Of a stretch of DNA of 64,000 bases, positions 55,928 through 64,000 are shown one piece after another (position 1 is the stretch's first letter; every line of letters starts with the position of its first letter). Below the pieces are notes generated by a model. That model had not been told where the DNA came from and did not search any database. It saw only the letters and a program-made list of their open reading frames with translations. Source of the stretch: Diphasiastrum complanatum (taxonomy: Eukaryota > Streptophyta > Lycopodiopsida > Lycopodiales > Lycopodiaceae); NCBI GenBank assembly GCA_029204225.1, contig CM055109.1, positions 41,016,249-41,080,248 of the forward strand. The letters run 5' to 3'. A program made the translations under genes and the position numbers.

Positions 55928-56974
55928 TTACTCACTATTATTCACAATGACATCATTTAAAGTACATCCTACTTTGAACTCTTCACATACTTCTCTTCTT
56001 CTTGACTTGTGACTATCTCCCTCACCAAGTCTCTTGATAGAACCATTTGATCTACTTTCTTTATGAAGACATGTGACTCCACTTGCTAAAAAAATGACTT
56101 TCTTGGACTCATCACAAGAGAATGTAGAAGAACCACCTCCTTCATAAATGCACCTAGCAACATCTTTTTCCATATGATCAAAGAAATCATTAACAACAAT
56201 CTTTTCCAAAGAAGAACCTTCACCACCTCCATTGATGAAGTTAGCTCTTTCCTTACCTTTTGAATGCTTGCACTTGCCATGAAGAACCATTGAAACACCA
56301 TCATTATTCTCAAGACTAGCCAAGTTAGCACAAAGATGAACACCTCCAAGAAGCATATTAGATCTTGACTTAGATCTAGCATAAGGAAGCTTTTTAGATT
56401 TTGCATAAGATCCACCAATCTTATTGATGCTAAAAGGGAACTTTGGAAAGTTGAGACCAATCTCCTTTTCCATTCCATCCTTTTTGTTAGCCATAACAAA
56501 AGCATCAAGCTTGAAAAGTCTACCTTGTCTATTGCCCCTAGCAACCAAGATTTCTTCCTTTGTAATGAAACAAGCATCACCACCAAACTTTACCATGTAT
56601 CCTTTCTCTATCATTTGACCAACACTTAGCAAATTCTTTGAAAGTGAAGGAATGTAAAGAACACCATCAAGTCTTGTTTTCTTATTAGTAGAGAGACAAA
56701 TAGGAATTGAACCAATACCTTCAATCTCACACTCACCACCATTGGCCATGTGAATTGCTTTCTTGGCTCCATGATAAGTGACCAAATAAGTAAAGAACTC
56801 ATTGTGACTAGTCATGTGTGAACTAGCTCCACTATCAATCCACCATGAATCTTTTTCATCTTCACTTGATATTGGACTTGAAGAACACATCGAAAGAGAA
56901 TCACCACCACCTAGATCCTCATCATTAGTAGTAAATTTAATTTGCTTGCTACCTTCATCTCTTTGTTTCTTCAA
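55928..56974 (-). CDS. Protease plus novel tail, element 2, open frame of 348 aa
   Basis: Starts just after where the zinc knuckle would be (MKKQRDEGSKQIKFTTNDED). Protease active site WWIDSGASSHMTSHNEFFTY near residue 45, then MANGGECEIEGIGSIPICLS and VLYIPSLSKNLLSVGQMIEK. From about residue 125 comes VKFGGDACFITKEEILVARG and RQGRLFKLDAFVMANKKDG. After that about 190 residues do not look like integrase: GGVHLCANLASLENNDGVSM, VNDFFDHMEKDVARC, EGGGSSTFSCDESKKVIFLA, KRLGEGDSHKSRRREV. The tail is shared with element 1 as far as that one extends. It is fully open, so it was probably under selection or is young. Confidence 0.75.
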   Translation of the reverse strand: MKKQRDEGSKQIKFTTNDEDLGGGDSLSMCSSSPISSEDEKDSWWIDSGASSHMTSHNEFFTYLVTYHGAKKAIHMANGGECEIEGIGSIPICLSTNKKTRLDGVLYIPSLSKNLLSVGQMIEKGYMVKFGGDACFITKEEILVARGNRQGRLFKLDAFVMANKKDGMEKEIGLNFPKFPFSINKIGGSYAKSKKLPYARSKSRSNMLLGGVHLCANLASLENNDGVSMVLHGKCKHSKGKERANFINGGGEGSSLEKIVVNDFFDHMEKDVARCIYEGGGSSTFSCDESKKVIFLASGVTCLHKESRSNGSIKRLGEGDSHKSRRREVCEEFKVGCTLNDVIVNNSE

Positions 56975-57014
56975 ACATTCATTTTCAAAATGCCCTTTGA
57001 TTCCACAATAAAAA

Positions 57015-57136
57015 CATTCTACACATGCAAAAATGCCAATTTTTGAGTAGAAATCAATCTGGCATGCTCTAACATTGGTAACTCCTCCAAATCCTTGCTA
57101 AAGATGGCTGATCCTTTCATAACCTGAAACACAATA
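57015..57136 (-). other. Deletion junction and leader, element 2
   Basis: Text matching the zinc-knuckle coding region of element 1 (CCACAATAAAA.CATT, 38464-38477) passes directly into leader text matching 39680-39799 (CTACACATGCAAAAATG). The gag gene and part of the leader, about 1.2 kb, are missing between. The shared ATT at the join is consistent with short-homology deletion or template switching. Confidence 0.75.
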
Positions 57137-57148
57137 GCTTTGATACCA
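57137..57148 (-). other. Primer-binding site, element 2
   Basis: GCTTTGATACCA; one base differs from the exact complement found in the other copies. Confidence 0.8.
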
Positions 57149-57801
57149 TGTGAAGGATTTCAGATCATTCAAGATCCAATCCATGTCCTGATCTTTGGTT
57201 ACAATAAGGAGCAAACCAACAATCCTGCCAATGTAGAAAAATCAGCATCTACATATAAAATGAGATGCAAATTCTAACAGATATTGATCAAACATGAGCC
57301 AAAACATAAAATATAGCTTTTGTCCATACAATTACAGTACCCTACTGTATTTCACACGTGTGAAACCGAGAATAGCAAAATATGAACATTCTACACACAA
57401 GATTACAAGATATCATCAAGATATTGCACCAATGGATAGTAGAACCCAAAGAGAACCATGTATAATGATGAAATGAGAAAGAGAAGAGAGAATATGTGTC
57501 TCTCCATGAGTTACATCCTTTTATAGGGTGTCCAAACCCTATTTGGCCACTTGGCTTTCTCTCCAAAATGTAAACCCTACTATTTTTGGGTCTAGATTCA
57601 ATGTACCCAAAGTTCAAATTTGAATCTCTCTCAAACTCAACTACCAACTTTCCCACACTTTCAAAAAGTGGTTATTGAATGTATTTTAAACTAATATAAC
57701 TTCAAAAAGTTTATCTCTAAGTCTAAAATGAGTTTTGCTCTCATATTGACAATTTACCAAAATATGACTAAACTAGACTAAACTTGTTGAAATCTCTCAC
57801 A
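57149..57801 (-). repeat. Copia LTR D (5' LTR of element 2)
   Basis: 653 bp. TATA box CTATAAAAGG at 57517-57526. A perfect 16-bp palindrome TTTCACACGTGTGAAA at 57350-57365. The purine tract after the TATA box is short and imperfect (about 57476-57490). Of the four LTRs it is closest to C, as expected for partners of one insertion. Confidence 0.88.
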
Positions 57802-59046
57802 TAGATTGCCTAACACATATGCATGCCAAGAGATGACATCATCTTGTAAATTGACATGTCTTTTGGTTTTCCTATACTAGCAAAAGTAGTCATACACTTA
57901 AATATACCAACATATGCCACTACAAGTGCTAAGAATGTTGTCTCTAACCCCTACTTGAGCAAGTATTTTTATAGGCAATTAGATCTTGACCACATAAACT
58001 GTGAGCATAGCATTTCACTATAAAGTATACTATCATATATTTAAGAATGATGTTCAACATATTGAATATCCACACAAGATCGCCTCTACACAATATAGAT
58101 CAATACACATCCTTGACCACATTGCCTTAGGCCCCATTGGAACATATGTTATTGCCATTGAATCACTCCACATAGTATTTAGGAGTTCATAAAGCCTTAT
58201 TTGAATGACATGACATCAAGAGGGCCATTGCGGGTCATTTTTGTTAGATTTCTTATGCTTAGCCTTAACAAATCGTTCAAGTAATGAGCATCCTGAAAAC
58301 CGAAGGTCGACTACATGTTTTGGACCTTCACATTTTTCCTTTGAGATTTTTTGTGCCTTAACCATTTTTTAGGCACCTTCACCTTTTTCGCACCTTCGCG
58401 AAAAATGCGACACAATGGCCTGAATGCCTTAGAATCAATTTTAGGCCCACCTTCGCCTTTTTCGCCTTTTTCCCTGCCTTCACTCTAGAGGCACCTTCAA
58501 GATTTTTTGCACCTTCGGGATTTACAGACTTTCAGTTTAAAGGCACCTTTGGGTTTTCGGGTTTTCTCCATAGTGGCGGACCGACGTCGCCAACTTATCA
58601 TCAACCCTAAAAACAGTTGGACAACCAAATATCCCAAGGGCGGTTTACCAACTTTGTACATATACAAAGACTGGCATAACTAGCATTCAATGCTTGTAAG
58701 ATATTTTTGAAGACACTTGTAAATATATACTAGCTGAATCAAGCTATGTAAGAAGAGTCTTTTATGTAAGTTAATGCAAGTATTGTCTTAACACAATCAG
58801 AGTGTAGCCAGCATTATCATGCTCAGCAAGTTGAAGTTATTACTTCAAGCCATTGTACTCATTGTTGATATTAATCAGAGTGCAATTTATGTCTCACTAT
58901 TGTATTGTTCATTTGCACGATTCTATATGAATCATTCTTCCTAAATATTTTTGTTGCTAACTGTTGTATTTCCATTCCTACACGCCTATGCTCAAAGCTT
59001 CGAGCTTCCACTGCCTATCATCCCCACATTTCTATGACATGATATC
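57802..59046. other. No recognisable gene; CACCTTC-rich segment
   Basis: From about 58300 to 58570 the words GGCACCTTC, CGCACCTTCG and TGCACCTTCGG recur at irregular spacing, with CTTTTTCGC and a TTCGCGAA palindrome. The rest is unremarkable. Confidence 0.45.
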
Positions 59047-59523
59047 TGTTATGTCCATGACTAGCAAGTAGGATTCCGTATACTCCTAGTCCTGGATACA
59101 CAGTACTCCAGTAAATCAAGCTGTTAGTTATGCCACGTCATACTGGATGTGACCCGAAAGTAACTAATATCCTTGTGAGGCCCAAAACACACTAAATGGA
59201 GTGTATGCATGTGTAGAGTTATCAATAGCAATTTTATGAATAGGTGGTCCATGCTTAGGACTCTATTCTAGGTGAATCTATGTATAGGGAACTTAGGGCT
59301 ATGCACGGCTATGTGCCCAGGTTGCTTTTGGCTCTATATATTGGGTCCAAACTCGCCCTACTCCTCATTGTGATCATGGATTCATTGCCAGGGTTTCACT
59401 CTACATTCATGCCTCTTGTTCCTTGGCTTGGGGGTGAAGCTTCTAGAGTTGATTGGTTGCTCCATAGTGTGTTTTTTCATTGTGTGTTATCTTGTAAGCA
59501 GGATCTTAGGGAGCTTCCCTTAT
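59047..59523 (+). repeat. Probable 5' LTR of a plus-strand element
   Basis: Starts TGTTATGTCCATGAC and runs to a clear primer-binding site at 59526. TATA-like TCTATATATTGGG lies near 59332. The expected CA end is worn (TTATA). No partner LTR is visible in the window, which ends about 4.5 kb later. Confidence 0.5.
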
Positions 59524-59525
59524 AT

Positions 59526-59537
59526 TGGTACCAGAGC
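59526..59537 (+). other. Primer-binding site, plus strand
   Basis: TGGTACCAGAGC, one base from the copia consensus TGGTATCAGAGC, followed by AAGG. Confidence 0.65.
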
Positions 59538-62500
59538 AAGGCTTACAAAGATTGGAGAACATGGAGAAGGGCTACCTTTCGTCGAAAATTTGGATTCGAT
59601 CCATGGGAATTCTCTTCCAAGGTGGATAGCAAGGTTGCAAGTGGGTATACTATCCCAGTTTCAATTTGCATGTTGCTAAGATCCATTACTCTTGGGATTC
59701 TTTGTGGTTTTATGGAGAATTGTCCTTGAAGGCCAATTTGTGATGCTTTTTTGGAGCTTTCTCATGTGTAGATCAAATATTTGGTAGATGTGAATTTTCC
59801 AGCAAGTGTACTTTCATTTTAGGGTTCATTAATGATGAAATTAATGATGCATGCCGGTTCTCTCCAATGATTTTTGATTCTAGGCTATGTTTTGGTCAAA
59901 GTTTGCTTGGTTTTTCATGCTTTTTGGCACAAAATAGATAGTAAGAACCAAAATCCAGCAAGATCAGATCAATTAGATGGTTGTAATTCTGTAAATGGTT
60001 TGCGTGTCTTAGTGAAAGAGGTGTATGTCATGAATTTCCACTTTATGGTGATGAAAAAAACCGGAAAATAGCCAAAAATCATCATTTTTGCTTGTTTTTT
60101 TTCATAAAGTTGGATAGTAGGTGGCTGTAAAACACCATGTAGAGCTTGTAAAGAGGTGACCAAAGTGTTTTGAAGCTTTCCCCTAAGTTAGAACCAAGAA
60201 TTCCAGCAATTGAACTTGTAGGAAGTAAAAAAAGTTCAAAAAATGACCATTTTTGATAATTTTTGGGGGATGGATATCTCCAAATCCATAAGGAGAGAAT
60301 TTTGGAATTGATTGTAGCTTGATTTGCATTCCTTTTTACCTTCCCAGCAAGCTATCAGACCTATGAATTGATGGCCGGTGGCTTATGCACCATCTCCATC
60401 AAGTTTGAAGCTATTTTGACTTCTACAAATCAAGAAATCTTCGTTCTTAGCCTATACTGCATCTTAGGATCAGTATGAATGCTTCATGGAAGTCTAATTG
60501 ATGGTTTAAGACTATTGCTAGCATCAATTTTGAGCTTGGGGAGGTGTTTGCACATTTTTGCATGATTCCTTCTTGTGGAAGTGCACCCTACTACAGATTT
60601 CTGGCAGCTCTGATCTCGCACGTGTGAAGCCTAGGTGGCAGGCTGATGTGGCAAGCATCTTGTTCACTTGGTCTCCCTCTGTACTGAGTTTTACAGCACC
60701 CAGATTGCATGCCAGTCATTTCTCTAATTGTAGTACTGTGCTTGCATGGATTAGTTGCATTGCTGATTCTCAGAGTGATTCTGACATGCATGAATGATTT
60801 ACAATCGATTTAAGTGGTGGTCATATGCATGTGCTCTGACAGTTGGGTCACAAATCAATGTTAATGGCTGACAAATTCGTAAAACTGAAGTTTACATAAA
60901 AATTTCGTAATGACGTTTATGACTGATGTAGTGTGCTTTGCATGCCAGTTTGACATTGGGTTAGTAACATTAGGAATCGGACGGTGGTTTCAATTTTTAG
61001 CGACTTCGATTTCCTTTTGTACTAATAGTGTTTTCGTCAGAATTTTTGAATTACGTAAAATAAAGCAAAATTGAGTTTTCCGAAAAAAATCTAAATTTTG
61101 GTCATTTTTGTGTTATCTATGAAATCAGTTTAGATTAGTGAATTTATTAAATTGAGTTCATCAGTCAGAATTGATCACAGTGTTTTCACTAAGTCTAAAT
61201 TATTTTCCGGTGATAGATAAGTTAAAATTGACAGAAGGAACCGCAATGAATTGCCAACAGTTTTTTACTGTGCTGTCCATTTTATAACTTTGGAGTTGAA
61301 CTCCCAGATTGAAAGTTAAATTTTGATTTTTTTTTCTTTTTTGTTGAATTTTCATTTGATAATTGGAAATCAGTTACTTGTCTGATAAGTTTTCAAATCG
61401 ATGTTGATTGATAGAAATCAGTCAAGTGAACGTTTGTGCAAGATACTTGTTAAATTTGATTAAAATTGTCAAACAATATGAAATGACCAGGTTGAATGAG
61501 TGGCAATAGTATTTTTTATCTAGTTAGTAAATCTGACAGGATACGGTTCAAGAATTACTGAAATCCTATGGTTGGGATTTTCATTCATGTAATTTCATGT
61601 TTGGATAGGTTTTGTCAATATTAACGGAGTAATGCCAAACCAGTCAATAAAAAAGAAAATAACTGATTTCATTTCTAGTAAAATCCTATGGTGAATTATA
61701 TTCAGCCCAAGAATAGGATAGAAATGAAATTGTTTTGGACTTTTTCCTATAGTAATTAGTTTTTTAAAACATTTACTAATGTCATTACGTCTTCTTGGTA
61801 CCTTAGCTGAAATAGATTTTCAGGGACTGAAAATTCTAAGGAGGAAAGAAGAGTGGACATCACGAGGTAGTAAGTGTGATCGAAAAATATATTTCGCAAT
61901 TAAAATTTTGGTAATCCCTGTAAATTATTGTTTAATACTGGCTACTAATTTCTTGGTTAGAATTCATTCAGTTGAATTTGTAACTGATATCTTTGTACCC
62001 ATTGAGTTATCCGCGTTTTGGATGTCAATTGTGAGGTTTAGAAATGAATCTGATACGTGGATTACATTGGATCTGTTAGTGATAGAAGCTTGTCCCTAGT
62101 TTTGATGCATCAGTAGGGTTTTGAAGCTTGTCAATAACCAGAAAGGCTCAGAGTGTAATAGTGAGCCATGTTAATTCTTCTGTCTAAGTCACATAATCAA
62201 ATGTAGATTATGGACATCCATCTGATAGGCATGCCAGTCATCCAAATAAAATGGATTCTCAGTGTATGGGAAAACAAGAGATAATTTTTTGTAGTGATTG
62301 TAGGACAACTAAGATGATCCCTTGGATTTCTAGAATATCAGTAAGGCGGAAACGCTGATGGTATGGGACGTCATGTGATTATGGAAAAAAAATTCTAGGA
62401 CTGTAAAGATCTGATAATCAATGGTGTGTTTTACTACTTAGTCGCGATATGGGAAAGAAGAAAACCATTCGATCAAATGTGGGGTATTTTGGAAAATTTT

Positions 62501-64000
62501 GAGGTTTAATCTAGATCCCAATGTGGTATCTCATTATTTACAAAATCAAAGGCTCTCAATCTATTTCTTGCTTTCTTAATTAATCCTTTACTTCTTAATA
62601 ATTTCTCGAATATAGGATATTAGACTGATTTATATAAATTCTTTCCAGCATGAAGTTATTCTTCTGAAAGACTGTTATGTCATATAAATTACTGCTTGGG
62701 TGAATAGACTTGGAATTCAGATAAATTCTAAGGTTAAAATGTTTCAATTTCTTAAACCATGGAATATCTCTGTTGCATAAATAGATTTCGATGGAATAAT
62801 AGTTTCTATCACTCAAAGTGAAAATATTTGAAGAAAAAGTCCTGTGTGTAATAGGGTGAATCCTTTAGTGGAAGCACTTATTACTGACTTTTTTAGGATT
62901 TAGATTTTTCATATATAATCTTTCTAGTTAGCTTTTATGGAAATTTATAATTTTCTTAAAAGGAGGGGTGAAAAGGTGGGATAAAATTCTATTTGGAAAT
63001 CCGTTGGTTGCATAGCTTTCAGAAGAGAACCAGTTAGGGTATAGAAATGAGATTGGATCTGAAAGGAATTTTGGATAGATTTAGAGTAAGATGCCTAATT
63101 GGAATTTTTCAAATATGAGAAATTATCTAGGGATTGTGTGGACAATCTGGAACAAGTTTGGAATTTGAATCATTATCTATATAGATACTTAATTATTGTC
63201 AGAGGATTATAAGAAATTGTAATGATTCTTAAGTGTGATGATTAATTCTTGATCTATTATTTGAGTAAAAATTCAAATCAGTGTTTTGAATCTCTCTAAG
63301 TATTTTTTGAGAACCTATGGATCTCACATATATTCTCACAAGATAGGTATTTGTGGAGAATTTAATTTTTCTAGTGGATGTTATTCTACTACAATTTATG
63401 GTCTACAAATGCTTGAGTACAGTCCTTCATTTGAATTGGATCTCCAGTTATCTTTAGGAGATAGACAAGTCTATTAAGATGAAAGAATCCTATTTTCCTT
63501 GTATTTGGTACTAGAAACAGGAGCGTTTAACTCAAAAGAGTATATGGGATGAGTTTTGATCATTCTATATCTTAATGATTCTCTTAGAGATTCTAATTGA
63601 ATGAATTATCATATCTTAGAATTTGGATTCTAAGGATATTTGTACTTGAAAGCTTATGAATTATCTGTTAGAGTTGTAGATAATTTCATACTTTAATTAC
63701 AATTATTTTATTATTATTTTAACTTAATCTTTTAAGTTAGGTTATTTCACCCAGTATTTCATGTAATACTTTACATGAAGGTGATGTTACTAACTTATGG
63801 TGAATATAACCCAGTTGGGAAATTTATCGCTTAGTGTACTTTTCAAACCTGAGTTGTACTCCAGAGTAGAGATTTGAAATAGGTTTATCTCTGAGTACCT
63901 GTTTGATATGATAGTCAGACTAAGGATAATGATTTTCTCGATTATTATGAAAAGTTAAATGAACTGTAATTCTTTCCTGTTTAGAGAGCTTCTAAGGATA
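59538..64000. other. No recognisable gene; presumed element interior or unrelated DNA
   Basis: No gag, protease, integrase or RT motif follows the primer site. A CACGTGTGAAG half-palindrome lies at 60620-60629. A bulged inverted repeat lies at 61666-61730 and two small hairpins at 63721-63779. The 106-residue plus frame 61779-62099 contains LGTLAEIDFQGLKILRRKEE and is not recognised. Confidence 0.35.

Overview
The window reads as nuclear DNA of a land plant with a large, transposon-filled genome. Overall it is AT-rich, and almost every protein-like stretch is a broken mobile-element gene: Ty1/copia and Ty3/gypsy LTR retrotransposons, L1-type and another non-LTR element, and relics of DNA-transposon-like genes. 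A plant-type DnaJ fragment with a canonical intron and a plant-type PPR fragment also point to a plant. A gymnosperm is a reasonable inference from the transposon density and decay, but it is not proven. I found no intact host gene, no rRNA or tRNA gene and no CRISPR array.

Layout. About 0-1.7 kb holds a decayed coiled-coil-like stretch (minus) and a degenerate short repeat. 1.7-4.4 kb holds a multi-exon, transposase-like relic with a zinc-ligand CxxC motif and an RNase-H-fold-like motif order. 4.9-6.24 kb holds a four-exon Ulp1-like (C48) SUMO-protease relic on the same strand. The two may belong to one unrecognised DNA element. 7.2-7.6 kb is an isolated GC-rich island. 9.8-11.7 kb is a gypsy-type gag relic (minus). 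12.4-13.3 kb is an unrecognised decayed coding stretch (minus). 13.3-15.1 kb holds copia fragments, 15.2-19.0 kb a gypsy relic (gag, zinc knuckle, RT, RNase H), 19.3-20.2 kb a ~440-bp tandem dimer, and 20.4-20.6 kb a cluster of 17-bp palindromes. 21.7-22.5 kb is a non-LTR C-terminal endonuclease-like domain. 23.5-24.25 kb holds GC-rich hairpin repeats, followed by a SAM-methyltransferase-like fragment. 28.15 kb is a PPR fragment. 29.06-32.57 kb is a plus-strand copia pol with its 3' LTR. 34.3-34.6 kb is the DnaJ fragment.

The best preserved part is 37-58 kb. One minus-strand copia family there has four LTRs (39812-40462, 42809-43508, 53660-54420, 57149-57801). Two gag-protease-type internal regions and one pol-only internal region lie between or next to them. 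The gag-protease and pol units are adjacent and share an LTR. The other copy is a complete LTR-to-LTR derivative that has lost gag and carries extra ORFs. In all LTRs a GA/CT tract lies 24-31 bp downstream of the TATA box, and in two of them it has grown to 83 and 126 bp. An L1-type LINE (49.3-53.1 kb, minus) is interrupted by a gypsy gag relic on the opposite strand. The last 6 kb starts with a probable LTR plus primer-binding site and otherwise shows no recognisable gene.

Nothing here looks like a working pathway. The interest lies in the DDE-like gene next to an Ulp1 relic, the split gag/pol copia family, a palindromic CACACGTGTG-type module that recurs in several LTR families, and several unexplained hairpin-repeat clusters. 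All homology statements come from reading motifs by eye; no database search was possible.
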